In this document: positions 42,624 to 55,051 of the stretch, one piece after another
How positions within the stretch are numbered: the stretch's first letter is position 1
Layout of the letters: every line of letters starts with the position of its first letter
Source: Prorocentrum cordatum
Lineage: Eukaryota; Sar; Dinophyceae; Prorocentrales; Prorocentraceae
Assembly (NCBI GenBank): GCA_963575745.1
Contig: CAUYUJ010018704.1
Span: 593,497 to 657,496 of the forward strand
Reading direction: 5' to 3'
Length of the DNA stretch: 64,000 nt
Position numbers and translations under genes: made by a program
Notes under the pieces: generated by a model
What the model saw: only the letters and a program-made list of their open reading frames with translations
Database searches by the model: none
What the model was told of the DNA's origin: nothing

Positions 42624-42849
42624 CTCTCGGGCGGTGGAACGGGGGGGGGGCGCCGTGGGAGATTGCGTGGGGTGGTGGGGTGGGTGGGTGGAGGCTTAAG
42701 TGTTAACTATACATGATATCAGGTAGAAAATAAGCTTACAAATATGTCGTCACATACTCACATGTTGTGTTGATCGTGCGTTTCACGCATAAATTTGTTA
42801 GACCGAATCCGCAGACCACGCATTACCCCAGAGGTGGCGCCGATGTCTC

Positions 42850-42987
42850 CTCGAGAGCAGCGTCGCACATCACCTCCGCCTTGGCCTGCAACGGATCCTC
42901 GATCGCGTCGGGGGGCACCTCGGATATTGCCTGCTTCGACAGGCGTATCAGCTCCCGCTCGGGGTCCAGCATCGCGCCTCGGTCGCC
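42850..42987 (-). CDS. Exon 16 of the large minus-strand gene
   Basis: 138 nt, phase 0. Encodes GDRGAMLDPERELIRLSKQ then AISEVPPDAIEDPLQAK. Donor GAG|GAGACA (GA type). Right-contig copy 49008-49145. Confidence 0.75.
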
Positions 42988-43160
42988 CTCTCCTCCTCGA
43001 TCCCCCTCCGCATCCTCCCCATCTGTCATGTGCCATCCTCTTCCCCTACACGTCCCTCCCCCCCCTCCCCCTCCTCCCGCTCCTCCGCATCGTAGCTCAA
43101 TTCCCTCCTCCTCGCCCCCCTCATCAGCATGAGGCCTCATTGCATCATGCCATGCCCTAC

Positions 43161-43751
43161 CCTCGCACTGGCGCCTGCGGCAGCGCCAGTGTCCAGCTCC
43201 ATCGTCGGCGAGTCGTCGGGCATCGTCTCGAACGGCGCTTCCGCGTCCACCATCTTCTGGCGCTTGCTGTCGTCGGCATTCTGGTCGGAAAGGCGCTTGA
43301 GCATCTGCCTCTCCGCCGCGTCGAGATTGCGGATCCTCTCGCGCTCGCGATCCTTGGCCGCGGAGAGTTGCTCCGCCGCTGCCTGGCACTCAGCCTCGAC
43401 ATGGGCGCACATCGCCGCCGAGACCTTGATCGGCGCCTTGAGCAGCAGCTTCTCCTGCGCCTCGGCCGCGGAGAGTCGCTCCGCCGCGGCCTGGCACTCG
43501 TCTTGGGCGCGCTTCGCCGCCGAGACCTGGATCGGCGCCTTGAGCTCCTCAGCCGCGGAGAGTCGCTCCGCGGCCTCGGCCTCGGCCTGGCACTCGGCCT
43601 TGAGCTCCTCGGCCTCGGCCTCGGCCTGGCACTCGGCCTCAACCGCCGCCGAGACCTCGATCGGCGACTTGAGCTGCAGCATCTTCTGCTCGGTGCGCCA
43701 GGTGCCGATCTCGGACTGGCCCGGCATGGTCTCGTCGCCAGAGGTCGAGTC
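43161..43751 (-). CDS. Exon 15, coiled-coil rich
   Basis: 591 nt, phase 0, from AG|GACTCGACC. After DSTSGDETMPGQSE the protein is a long Ala/Glu/Gln helix built from ~20-residue repeats (SPIEVSAAVEAECQAEAE, APIQVSAAKRAQDECQAA, APIKVSAAMCAHVEAECQ, each with a ...RLSAA-type tail), a probable coiled coil. Donor AGG|GTAGGG. Right-contig copy 49319-49909. Confidence 0.8.
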
Positions 43752-43834
43752 CTCGCGGGGGCAATATTAAATTTGGAATTCCCGCACGTGGGGGGCACAT
43801 GCGACTGGCGATAGGATTGGGCGGGGGATTTGGC

Positions 43835-43969
43835 CCAGGAGTCCGACAGCTCGATCACGTCGAGGGCCTGGGACTCGTTTGGAGGCGTTTCCAGGACGGT
43901 CGAGCACTCGCAGTAGCCCTTGAACTCCGCACGATAAACAGCGTGGCAACGTTTGCATGTCCAAGAGTC
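43835..43969 (-). CDS. Exon 14, small zinc-binding motif
   Basis: 135 nt, phase 0. Encodes DSWTCKRCHAVYRAEF then KGYCECSTVLETPP. The C-x2-C ... C-x-C pattern suggests a small zinc ribbon. Donor TGG|GCCAAA (GC) is tentative; CTCGAC|GTGATC is an alternative. Right-contig copy 49992-50126. Confidence 0.7.
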
Positions 43970-44458
43970 CTTTGCAGGACGCGCGATTCCCCCCTCGCCC
44001 TCCTCCTTCTCCTGATCATGAAACCCCCCTCGAGCAATGGCAATGCTCGAACCCCCATCCCAATGAATTAAACTCCTCTCGCCTCGGGCTTGATTCTGAG
44101 CGGGCCGAGTTCGCCAGCTGGCTCCCTCCCCATCCACCGCCGCCGCATGCCCACCCCGCCCGCCCCCGCCACCCGCCGCCTTCGCGGCGGGTGGTGGGAA
44201 GTTGTCACATGGCCCACTTGGGCCCACAGAGGACGAGCGCCACGGATGAGCCCAGCGAAGCTGTCAATTACATTTGTTCAGTTTTCTGCTCCTGGCCAGC
44301 AGCCGCCTCCAGCTCCGCGCTGCCCGCCGCCATCGCGTTGGACAGCGTTCTGGTGGGCGTCGCGTCTAGACACCTATGAGTTCTCGAGGCAAAACGCCTT
44401 CAGCGCGGGCCCCGTTCGAATTGAAGGGAGGGGTGGCTCGAAACAAGCTCCTCGATCA

Positions 44459-44461
44459 GTA

Positions 44462-44556
<95 letters not shown>

Positions 44557-44566
44557 TTACCTATAC

Positions 44567-44600
<34 letters not shown>

Positions 44601-44607
44601 GACTACG

Positions 44608-44672
<65 letters not shown>
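44459..44672 (+). repeat. (CTA)n microsatellite in intron 13
   Basis: Over 200 bp of CTA triplets. Right-contig counterpart 50690-50925 is more interrupted. Confidence 0.96.
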
Positions 44673-44674
<2 letters not shown>

Positions 44675-45165
44675 TTCCACCTTGTCCTCCTCCTTCTCCC
44701 CCTCTTCCTCTTCCTCCTCCTCCGCATCATCATCATCGTCCTCCTCCTCCTGCCCCTACTCCACCTCATCTCCAACTCGCCCGAATCGGTGGGAGGGTCT
44801 TCCGCGCGGGTCTCAAATCGCCGACATCGACGGGGGGGGTCAGCGTTGGTCTCTGTTCGGGTTGCAGGGGCGCGGGCCCCCCCCGCGCATCGGCACTCCC
44901 CCGTCCAAATCGCCCAGGTCGATGGGGGGATAGGAGGGGTTTGAATTAGAGATCGCGCTCGGTCTCGGCGCGGGCATCCCGCGAGTCGACGGCGGCGCGA
45001 CCAGGGGGCCGAAGCCGGCTCACATGCTGGGCGGCGGGGGCGGGGGCGACCACGGCGCCGAGTCCTGGGGCGCAGCTTATAAGCGTGATCCCGCCTCCCC
45101 CGCCCGATCTCGCAACTCAGCGACTGGGGGGTGAGTCCTATGCGATAGCACGGCTACAACAACAA

Positions 45166-45186
45166 TTACTACGACTGCTACTACTA

Positions 45187-45229
<43 letters not shown>

Positions 45230-45261
45230 GACTACTACTACTAGTACTACTACTACTAATC

Positions 45262-45318
<57 letters not shown>

Positions 45319-45409
45319 ACTACTACTACTACTTACTACTACTACTACTACTACTAGTATTACTACTACTACTACTACTACTACTACTACAGTAACTACT
45401 ACTACAGTA

Positions 45410-45458
<49 letters not shown>

Positions 45459-45482
45459 ACTACTAACTACTACTAACTACTA

Positions 45483-45555
<73 letters not shown>

Positions 45556-45615
45556 ACTACTACTACTAACAACTACTACTACTACTACTACTACCACTAC
45601 TACTACTACTACTAT
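45166..45615 (+). repeat. Second (CTA)n microsatellite in intron 13
   Basis: About 450 bp of CTA triplets with AACTA interruptions. Right-contig counterpart 51420-51870. Confidence 0.96.
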
Positions 45616-46400
45616 TATCACATTCCCCCCAATGCTACTCGTCGGCCAGCTTGCCGCCGCCGATAGTAAAGGAGGAAGCCGCTCGCCGCGCCGCCGCCGT
45701 GCTCTGGGGAGTCGCGGAGGAAGCCGCGCCCGAGCGCGGCGGAGTCGGGCAGCTGCCGCGCGCGGCCGTTGGGCCACCTGGGGACCGGGGAGGCGGTGGA
45801 CTGACAAAAAGAATAGGAGGAAGACGAGGAGGAAGGCAGAAGAGGAGCAACTGCAGGAGGAAGGCAGAGGAGAAAGACTAGGAGCAAGGCAGAGTAGGAA
45901 GAACCATGGCGGAAGAGGAAGACGAGGAGGAGCAACCTTGCAACCTTGCCAATCCCTTCGTGATGCTGGTGGCGAAGTGCTTCTTGTTGTCGTCCTTCTC
46001 GGTGTGCCGGACCGTCTCGTCGTCGAACTCGCGCGCGTAGATCGCCTGCGGGGCGGCCCCCCTTCGCGCGTCGCCCTTCAAGCACCCTGCGTGTATATAT
46101 GTGCAGGTATGCATATATGTATGTGGCTGTAGATATCATATATATATATATAATATGGTATATATGCGCGTGCATGCGTGTTTCATGCGCAGAATGCGCG
46201 GGGCCGTGAGGGGGGGGAAGGGGGGGCGCGTGTTTCTGATGGCCCGTTGTCCTCTATCTCCTGCTTCGGGGGTAACTGCTGGCGACCGAGGCCTCATCAT
46301 CATCTTCTTCTTTCTCATCGGAGTGCTGTATCCTGATGGGGCTGGTTCCGCTGCTGCTGCTGCTGCGGGTGTTGCTGCTGGCGGTGCTGCTGCTGCTGGC

Positions 46401-46500
46401 NNNNNNNNNNNNNNNNNNNNNNNNNNNNNNNNNNNNNNNNNNNNNNNNNNNNNNNNNNNNNNNNNNNNNNNNNNNNNNNNNNNNNNNNNNNNNNNNNNNN
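46401..46500. other. 100-N assembly gap
   Basis: Exactly 100 N, the usual placeholder for a gap of unknown size. The left contig ends in a (GCT)n stretch and the right begins in a poly-C run. Confidence 1.
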
Positions 46501-49500
46501 ACCCCCCCCCCCGCCCACAATCATGCGTTCCGTATAGGGCCAACAATGCACGTATGCGTATGTATAAATGCGTGTACGAATATACTTTATATATTGCATA
46601 CATGTATACCGTTTACATAGGGGCGTAGGTCTGATCAGACCCCCAGTCCCCAATGTCCTGGTCGACAGTGGTTTTCAGCAGCGTCAGCCTGTCGTTCAGC
46701 GTCTTGACCTCCCTGGAGTCTTTGAAGCTCTCCTTGGGGGGGGGGGATAGGGCTGATTAGGTTCCAGCGCCTCCATCTTCCCATCCTCCATCTCCTCATT
46801 CTCATCCTCATCCTCATCACCATCCTCATCCTCATCATCCTTCATCCTTATCCATCTCCTCATCCGCATCCTCATCCTCATGGGGCTGCTCCCAGCTTGG
46901 GCCCCGCGTCGCCCAAGCTGGCGACTTGTTGACCAGCTTGAGGATGCTCTCTGCCGCTGCTATCTGCTTCCTGTAGGCCTCAGCTGTCTTCTTCGCCGCC
47001 GTGAGCCAGACCTTCTCCTGCTTGGCAGCGTCGGAGTCGGCTGGCTTGGCCTCGCCCTTTGTCTTGCGGAAGCCTGCATTCTGCCCGCGGCGCTGCTGCT
47101 TCGTCGCGACCGCCTCGCTTGAAGTGGCGGCGGCCTTGGGCGGCGTATCCAAGACTGGTGCCGCTGCTGCTGGCTGCTTTGCTGCGGTCGCTGCTGCTGC
47201 TGCTGCTGTTGCTGCGGCTGCTGCTGGGGCTGCTGCCGCCGCTGCTGCCGCCGCTGCTGCCGTCGCGGGCAAGCGCGGCTTCCCCGACTTCGCGGCCCCG
47301 AGCTGCTGGGTCGCTGCTGGAGCTGCTGGGGCTGCTGCCGCCGCTGCTGCACTCGCGGGCAGCTGCTGCTCCGCCTTCTCGGCCCCGAGCTGCTGGAGCG
47401 CGGCTGTCGGCGGCGCAGCCTGTGCAGCGGTGGGGGGGGTGGGGGCGTCGGCGAGGTGGGCCCCCCCGCCCTTCCAATTCCCCGCGGGGGGGCACGGGGG
47501 GAGGCTTGCTGCAACCATTCGGGTGCCCCGAACACCCTATATGCGTTTTTGAACGTCTTCGCCATAAAACTGAGGGGCGGCGGGGGGCACGTGCCGGACG
47601 GGGCGGGGGTGGCCAACGTCTTTTGTACCTTCCCCGACGGCCCTGGATTTCTCATTCTGCTCGAGCTCCCGCAGCGCCCAACGCTCGCGAAAGATGCTCT
47701 CGCAACCCTCCTTCATGTAGAGGAACTCAATGCGTCGCGAGAGGCAATTGCACTTGAACCTCGTGGAAATTATACTCTGCACAAGTACCCCATCTTCCCT
47801 GACAGAACGTGCTCCACAATAACCATCCAAGAAAATCAACCTAACCAGACACAACCATCAAAACCATCGGGACCATCCTCGAACATTAATTCCTGGACAC
47901 TGTGGGCCATCGAGAACTTCTGGTAATTCGACCCCCCCAGGAACCACCCCAGCTTGATAGCCGCTTCGCAATAATTAATCGCCCCCTCGACCGCGGCTGC
48001 AGATTTCCTGCCGCCCTCCTGCGCAGGGGTCGAGGCGACTCGAGCACATGTTCTTGAGGAGCCCGTGGCCCCTCAAGAACAGATGCCTGGGCCTTGACGG
48101 TGCATGCACAATCGCTGATACAGCTTAATATGACATCGCATCAGCGCCGCCCCCCTGCACTCCCCTGCGCCCTACTGCATCCTGCCCCCCCCCCCCTCCG
48201 CCCCCCTGCACGCCGCCTCCCTTTCCAACCCCGTGGGAGTTCGAACTCCGAGCTCCGCGCGGACCACGCAATCGAAGTTCATCATCTCGCCCCAGCGCTT
48301 CTGACTGACCTCCTGCATCCTCTCGTGCACGCGCTCCTCCTGCAGGATGAGAGGAGCGGGGGCACTGGGGTAGACCCTGAAGACAGATTGCCCCGCTGCG
48401 CCGATGAATGGGGCGCGCGAGCGCAGGCGTCGGGGCGCGCGGGGATGGGGCGGGCATGGGGATCGGCGCAGGTATGCTATATGGGAGGGGTGGGCTCGAT
48501 TGGGATGAGCGGTTGCGATGTCAGAGAGGCAGGGGTTTAGGGGTGAAGAAACAGGAGACAAAGCGTGACGACAGCAAACAGGGGCAGCATCGATACAAAC
48601 GAGACATCAGGGAAAGGCGGTCCTTCTGCTTCTCGTAGCGCTTCTTGACCCAGTCAATTTTCAACTCGTTTTTCTTGCTCGGGCTGAGCAACCTGTACGC
48701 AGCGGGGTCATCGATCTCCCTGTAGAACTTCCTGCCGAGGGTCGAGTTCAAATTGAAGTTCCAGCCATCCTTCTTCGCGTCCTCTCGGGCGGTGGAACGG
48801 GGGGGGGGCGCCGTGGGAGATTGCGTGGGGTGGTGGGGTGGGTGGGTGGAGGCTTAAGTGTTAACTATACATGATATCAGGTAGAAAATAAGCTTACAAA
48901 TATGTCGTCACATACTCACATGTTGTGTTGATCGTGCGTTTCACGCATAAATTTGTTAGACCGAATCCGCAGACCACGCATTACCCCAGAGGTGGCGCCG
49001 ATGTCTCCTCGAGAGCAGCGTCGCACATCACCTCCGCCTTGGCCTGCAACGGATCCTCGATCGCGTCGGGGGGCACCTCGGATATTGCCTGCTTCGACAG
49101 GCGTATCAGCTCCCGCTCGGGGTCCAGCATCGCGCCTCGGTCGCCCTCTCCTCCTCGATCCCCCTCCGCATCCTCCCCATCTGTCATGTGCCATCCTCTT
49201 CCCCTACACGTCCCTCCCCCCCCTCCCCCTCCTCCCGCTCCTCCGCATCGTAGCTCAATTCCCTCCTCCTCGCCCCCCTCATCAGCATGAGGCCTCATTG
49301 CATCATGCCATGCCCTACCCTCGCACTGGCGCCTGCGGCAGCGCCAGTGTCCAGCTCCATCGTCGGCGAGTCGTCGGGCATCGTCTCGAACGGCGCTTCC
49401 GCGTCCACCATCTTCTGGCGCTTGCTGTCGTCGGCATCCTGGTCGGAAAGGCGCTTGAGCATCTGCCTCTCCGCCGCGTCGAGATTGCGGATCCTCTCGC

Positions 49501-50792
49501 GCTCGCGATCCTTGGCCGCGGAGAGTTGCTCCGCCGCTGCCTGGCACTCAGCCTCGACATGGGCGCACATCGCCGCCGAGACCTTGATCGGCGCCTTGAG
49601 CAGCAGCTTCTCCTGCGCCTCGGCCGCGGAGAGTCGCTCCGCCGCGGCCTGGCACTCGTCTTGGGCGCGCTTCGCCGCCGAGACCTGGATCGGCGCCTTG
49701 AGCTCCTCAGCCGCGGAGAGTCGCTCCGCGGCCTCGGCCTCGGCCTGGCACTCGGCCTTGAGCTCCTCGGCCTCGGCCTCGGCCTGGCACTCGGCCTCAA
49801 CCGCCGCCGAGACCTCGATCGGCGACTTGAGCTGCAGCATCTTCTGCTCGGTGCGCCAGGTGCCGATCTCGGACTGGCCCGGCATGGTCTCGTCGCCAGA
49901 GGTCGAGTCCTCGCGGGGGCAATATTAAATTTGGAATTCCCGCACGTGGGGGGCACATGCGACTGGCGATAGGATTGGGCGGGGATTTGGCCCAGGAGTC
50001 CGAAAGCTCGATCACGTCGAGGGCCTGGGACTCGTTTGGAGGCGTTTCCAGGACGGTCGAGCACTCGCAGTAGCCCTTGAACTCCGCACGATAAACAGCG
50101 TGGCAACGTTTGCATGTCCAAGAGTCCTTTGCAGGACGCGCGATTCCCCCCTCGCCCTCCTCCTTCTCCTGATCATGAAACCCCCCTCGAGCAATGGCAA
50201 TGCTCGAACCCCCATCCCAATGAATTAAACTCCTCTCGCCTCGGGCTTGATTCTGAGCGGGCCGAGTTCGCCAGCTGGCTCCCTCCCCATCCACCGCCGC
50301 CGCATGCCCACCCCGCCCGCCCCCGCCACCCGCCGCCTTCGCGGCGGGTGGTGGGAAGTTGTCACATGGCCCACTTGGGCCCACAGAGGACGAGCGCCAC
50401 GGATGAGCCCAGCGAAGCTGTCAATTACAATTGTTCAGTTTCCTGCTCCTGGCCAGAGCCGCACCAGCTCCGCGCTGCCGCCGCATCGCGTTAGGACAGC
50501 GTCTGGTGTGGGCGTGCGTCTAGACAACCTCCGATGCGAAGCAATCACATCAATGCAAGTCAGGGGAAAGCAGTGCACAGCAACTCAATCGCTTCTCAAA
50601 CCCTACTAAATGAGTCTCGAGGCACAAAAGGCTTCAGCGACGGGCACGTCTGAATGAAGGGAAGGGGTGGCTCGCGAAACAGCTCCCGATCAGATACTAC
50701 TTTATTTATACTATACTTACTACTTTACTACTACTACTACTTCACTACCTACTACTTTACTACTACTACTACTACTATATACTACTACTATA

Positions 50793-50879
<87 letters not shown>

Positions 50880-50892
50880 GACTACGACTACG

Positions 50893-50926
<34 letters not shown>

Positions 50927-51438
50927 TTCCACCTTGTCCTCCTCCTTCTCCCCCTCTTCCTCTTCCTCCTCCTCCGCGTCATCATCATCGTCATCCTCCT
51001 CCTGCTCCTACTCCACCTCATCTCCAACTCGCCCGAATCGGTGGGGGGGTCATCAGCGCGGGTCTCAAATCGCCGACATCGACGGGGGGGGTCAGCGTTG
51101 GTCTCTGTTCGGGTTGCAGGGGCGCGGGCCCCCCCCGCGCATCGGCACTCCCCCGTCCAAATCGCCCAGGTCGATGGGGGGATAGGAGGGGTTTGAATTA
51201 GAGATCGCGCTCGGTCTCGGCGCGGGCATCCCGCGAGTCGACGGCGGCGCGACCAGGGGGCCGAAGCCGGCTCACATGCTGGGCGGCGGGGGCGGGGGCG
51301 ACCACGGCGCCGAGTCCTGGGGCGCAGCTTATAAGCGTGATCCCGCCTCCCCCGCCCGATCTCGCAACTCAGCGACTGGGGGGTGAGTCCTATGCGATAG
51401 CACGGCTACAACAACAATTACTACGACTGCTACTACTA

Positions 51439-51481
<43 letters not shown>

Positions 51482-51513
51482 GACTACTACTACTAGTACT
51501 ACTACTACTAATC

Positions 51514-51570
<57 letters not shown>

Positions 51571-51616
51571 ACTACTACTACTACTTACTACTACTACTAC
51601 TACTACTAGTATTACG

Positions 51617-51704
<88 letters not shown>

Positions 51705-51720
51705 ACTACTACTACTACTA

Positions 51721-51854
<134 letters not shown>

Positions 51855-51895
51855 GACTGCTACTACTGCTGCTATTACACATTCCCCCAATTCTC

Positions 51896-52019
51896 CTCGT
51901 CGGCCGCTGCCGCCGCCGAGCCGCTCGCCGCGCCGCCGCCGTGCTCTGGGGAGTCGCGGAGGAAGCCGCGCCCGAGCACGGCGGAGTCGGGCAGCTGCCA
52001 CGCGTGGCCGTTGGGCCAC
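51896..52019 (-). CDS. Exon 13 of the large minus-strand gene
   Basis: 124 nt; the first base completes AGG from exon 12. Encodes WPNGHAWQLPDSAVLGRGFL then RDSPEHGGGAASG and an Ala tail. Donor GAG|GAGAAT (GA type). The left-contig copy starts at 45777 but carries 16 extra nt near its 3' end, which breaks the frame to exon 14. Confidence 0.7.
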
Positions 52020-52169
52020 CTGGGGAGGCGGTGGACTGACAAAGAATAGGAGGAAGACGAGGAGGAAGGCAGAAGAGGAGCAACTGCAGGAGGAAGGCAG
52101 AGGAGAAAGACCAGGAGGAAGGCAGAGTAGGAGGAACAATGGCGGAATAGGAAGACGAGGAGGAGCAAC

Positions 52170-52270
52170 CTTGCCAATCCCTTCGTGATGCTGGTGGCGA
52201 AGTGCTTCTTGTCGTCGTCCTTCTCGGTGTGCCAGACCGTCTCGTCGTCGAACTCGTGCGTGTAGATCGC
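52170..52270 (-). CDS. Exon 12 of the large minus-strand gene
   Basis: 101 nt, phase 0 to 2. Encodes AIYTHEFDDETVWHTEKDD then KKHFATSITKGLA. Donor GCAAG|GTTGCT. Left-contig copy 45945-46045 (AIYAREFDDETV). Confidence 0.75.
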
Positions 52271-52523
52271 CTGCGGGGCGGCCCCCCTTCTTGCGCATCG
52301 CCCTTCAAGCCCCCTGTGTGTATATATGTACAGATATACATATGTGTATGTGGATGTGGATATCATATATATATATATATATGTATATATGCGCGTGCAT
52401 AGCGTGTTTCATGCGCAGAATGCGCGGGGCCGTGGGGGGGGGGAAGGGGAGGGCGCGCGTTTCTCATGGCCCGTTGTCCTCTATCTCCTGCTTCGGGGGT
52501 ACTGCTGGCGACCGAGGCCTCAC

Positions 52524-52743
52524 CATCATCTTCTTCTTCTTTTTCATCGGAGTGCTGTATCCTGATGGGGCTGGTTCCGCTGCTGCTGCTGCTGTTGCTG
52601 GCGTTGCTGCTGGTGGTGCTGCTGGTGGTGGTGCTGCTGCTGCTGCTGGCGCTGCTGCCGCCGGTGCTGCTGCCTGCGCTGGCGCTGCTGCTTGTGCTGC
52701 AGCTGGCCGTTCCACCGCGCCTGCTGCGGCGGCTGGGCGCTTC
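52524..52743 (-). CDS. Exon 11, alanine-rich
   Basis: 220 nt. The first base completes AGG from exon 10, giving RKRPAAAAGAVERP, then poly-Ala/Pro/Gln encoded by imperfect GCA/GCT repeats, then SGYSTPMKKKKKMM. Donor ATG|GTGAGG. The left contig ends inside this exon at 46400. Confidence 0.6.
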
Positions 52744-53047
52744 CTGGTCGGGGGCAGGGGGGGGCGCCGCCGGCCCCCCGTCGTCGGGGGCCGATGGGGA
52801 GGCGAAAGGGAGGATGAGGAGGGGGGGGATGAGGAGGAAGAGAGGGCGAGGAGGAGGTGGAGGAGGATGGGGGGGAAGAAGAAGAGGAGAAAGAAAAGGA
52901 GGAGGAGGATGAGCAGGGCGACGGGGGGAGACAGCTACATCCCGTGAACAACGGCACGGGGCGTGGGGGGCAAGAGACGCGAAACAAAAAACATGGCGAA
53001 GCTAGGAGATGGAGGGAAACAGGCGTGTACGCGCGTGGATGCCTGTC

Positions 53048-53123
53048 CTGCACGCGGCAGCTTTTTCCTTGATCTTCTTCATGTCTGCCGCCTTGATCTC
53101 CTCGCACTGCATCTTGGTCAAGC
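53048..53123 (-). CDS. Exon 10 of the large minus-strand gene
   Basis: 76 nt; two bases complete a Gly codon split with exon 9. Encodes LTKMQCEEIKAADMKKIKEK then AAAC. Donor CAG|GACAGG (GA type). Confidence 0.8.
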
Positions 53124-53343
53124 CTGGCCGGAGCGGCCATCTTGGACGGAGGATAAGTAAGATGAGGAGGAGTGGCGGGGGGGGGAGGAGGAGGAGGATG
53201 AGGAGGAGCAAGGGGAAGAATGAGGATGAGCAGGATGGAGCAAGACGAGGAAGAGGAAGAGGAGGAGGAGGATCACAGGAGGAGGAGGAGGACGGGGAGG
53301 AGGGACAGGAGGAGAAAAATGTGTATGGCGAGCACCCCCCCAC

Positions 53344-53431
53344 CTTCAGCGTAGTACTTCTCGCCCAGCGACGAGAGGTAGTCGAGCGCTGTCTGGAAAC
53401 ACTCGAACCACGCAACATTGACCTGCACCAC
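53344..53431 (-). CDS. Exon 9 of the large minus-strand gene
   Basis: 88 nt, phase 0 to 1. Encodes VVQVNVAWFECFQTALDY then LSSLGEKYYAE. Donor GAAG|GTGGGG matches the phase of exon 10. Confidence 0.85.
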
Positions 53432-53555
53432 CTCGCAGGTGGAGGAGGAGCTGGAGGAGGAGCTTGGAGTTCCTCCTGCGCCTGCGCCGTCCTCAATCCT
53501 CCTCTTCCGCCTCCTCCCTCGTTCCTTCCCCTTCCTTCCTCCCGGGGCCCCCCGC

Positions 53556-53674
53556 CTGCTTCTTCTCGACGGTCGGGCGCACGTCCTTCAGCTGCAGCAG
53601 GTCGTCGCCGCGCTCGTCGCGCCGCTGGATCTTGATCATGGGCTGGTCGGGGCAGCGCCAATGCACGTTCTCGC
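53556..53674 (-). CDS. Exon 8 of the large minus-strand gene
   Basis: 119 nt; two bases complete Gly from exon 7. Encodes ENVHWRCPDQPMIKIQRR then DERGDDLLQLKDVRPTVEKK. Donor CAG|GCGGGG (GC). Confidence 0.85.
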
Positions 53675-53784
53675 CTCTAGCGGGGCGCTGAACAGAAAAT
53701 CATCGACAGGAGTGCATACTTATGCACCCTAGTCGATGATGCACGCCCTGATCTAGAAATGGACGCATAGATCATGGCAGTTAG

Positions 53785-53819
53785 TCGTAGTCGTAGTAGT
53801 AGCAATAGAAGTCGTAATC

Positions 53820-53851
<32 letters not shown>

Positions 53852-53880
53852 ATAGTAGTAGTAGTAGTCGTAGTATAGTA

Positions 53881-53915
<35 letters not shown>

Positions 53916-53960
53916 CTATAGGAGTAGTAGTAGTAGTAGTCGGTAGTAGTCGGTACTAGT
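53785..53960 (-). repeat. (CTA)n microsatellite, inverted, in intron 7
   Basis: TAG triplets on the plus strand, i.e. the same CTA unit as in intron 13 but in the opposite orientation. Confidence 0.95.
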
Positions 53961-54002
53961 AGTAGCAGCCAATACGTATAGTTGATCGTCGTCGTCGACG
54001 GC

Positions 54003-54094
54003 CTTTTGCAGCCCTCTCGCCGTGCACCGACCGCCCGATCGGCCGCCCCCGCAAAAATATCATGTCGCACGGCTTCTGCATGCCGTCTGGCCAC
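54003..54094 (-). CDS. Exon 7 of the large minus-strand gene
   Basis: 92 nt, phase 2 in and phase 1 out. Encodes WPDGMQKPCDMIFLRGRP then IGRSVHGERAAK. Its ARWPDG start echoes ARWPNG at the exon 12-13 junction. Donor AAAAG|GCCGTC (GC). Confidence 0.85.
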
Positions 54095-54149
54095 CTGGCC
54101 GCGCGGGGGGGCTGCCTTGATTTCTGGGAGGGCTCGATAGAATTGGACG

Positions 54150-54358
54150 GGTATATGTGCATATATGCATGTATGCCTGCACGCATGCATGCATGTATGT
54201 ATGTATGTATGTGTGTCTGTATTAGTGTGCGTGTGTATGTGTGTATGCATGCATGCATGCATGTATGTATATATGTATGTATGGGTGTATGCATGTATGT
54301 ATGTATGTATGTATGTATGCATGTATGTATGTATGTATGTATGTATGTATGTATGTGT
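54150..54358 (+). repeat. (ATGT)n/(GCAT)n microsatellite in intron 6
   Basis: Fills most of the predicted 289-bp intron between exons 6 and 7. Confidence 0.95.
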
Positions 54359-54383
54359 GAAGTGGGCCCACCGCCCCATCCAC

Positions 54384-54532
54384 CTCGCGATCGGAAACTT
54401 CGGATCGGAGTCGTCGATGCTCACCGCGTACTGTTTGACGTCAACCCCCTTGAGCATCCTGTAGCCGTTCTGGCTTGCCTCGTCCCAGCCAAACTCGTAG
54501 TCCTGCTGGGGCGCGCGCAAATACTGCCCCCC
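54384..54532 (-). CDS. Exon 6 of the large minus-strand gene
   Basis: 149 nt to phase 2. Encodes GGQYLRAPQQDYEFGWDEA then SQNGYRMLKGVDVKQYAV and DDSDPKFPIA. Donor GCGAG|GTGGAT. The 5' boundary is uncertain: AG|GTGGAG at 54538 also fits, and the frame is open and protein-like further upstream to about 54640. Confidence 0.75.
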
Positions 54533-54919
54533 CTCCACCTCTCCTGGCCCCCTCATTTTAAGTGGAACGAGGGGGCGGGATCCGTCGTGCTCAGTTGGAC
54601 GGCCCTGCAGCTCCCTAGGGCCCTCCAACTTCGCTGCAGCTCCAACCGGCGTCGATGACGCACCAGGCGCCGCAGCGCGCGGCTGCAGGAGGAGAGGAGG
54701 GCGAGGATGCGGCGTCGAGGATCCGAGGGGGATGGAGGGTGCTCGATCGACGCGGAGAAGGGCCCAGGAGATTCGACGAGGAGGAGATAGAGGCCCGACA
54801 AGTCGGAACATGGAGGAGGGAGGGAAAGAGGAGGAGGATCGAGGACGGCGAGAACGAGGAGGAGGAGGAGGAGGAAGGAGGAGGGGGATCGCCAGATCAG
54901 GCGGATCGACCTCCTCGTC

Positions 54920-55051
54920 CTGCAACTCGTCGTCCTCGGCGGCGTCCTCCTCCTCCTCTGCGTCCTCGTCGCCCTCGGGGTCGTCGAAGGCGGCCTCCAA
55001 CAAGCTGTCGGCCAGCGCTACGTCGACCGAGTCGTCGTCGTTGTCGGCGGC
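54920..55051 (-). CDS. Exon 5, acidic
   Basis: 132 nt, phase 0. Encodes AADNDDDSVDVALADSLL then EAAFDDPEGDEDAEEEED. Acceptor TAG|GCC, donor CAG|GACGAG (GA type). Confidence 0.75.

Larger units (their letters stand above)
40346..46400. repeat. Duplicated segment, left-contig copy
   Basis: About 6.05 kb nearly identical to 46501-52640 (offset 6152-6158 bp over most of its length). It ends exactly at the N gap in a (GCT)n stretch. Differences are scattered substitutions, homopolymer and microsatellite length changes, and a few larger indels. Confidence 0.95.

Noticed and set aside
46200-46620. Frames running through the N gap
   Set aside because: They contain runs of unknown residues and no continuity can be inferred across the gap.
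54150-54358. Cys-Met-Tyr-rich open frame
   Set aside because: Product of the (ATGT)n microsatellite inside predicted intron 6.
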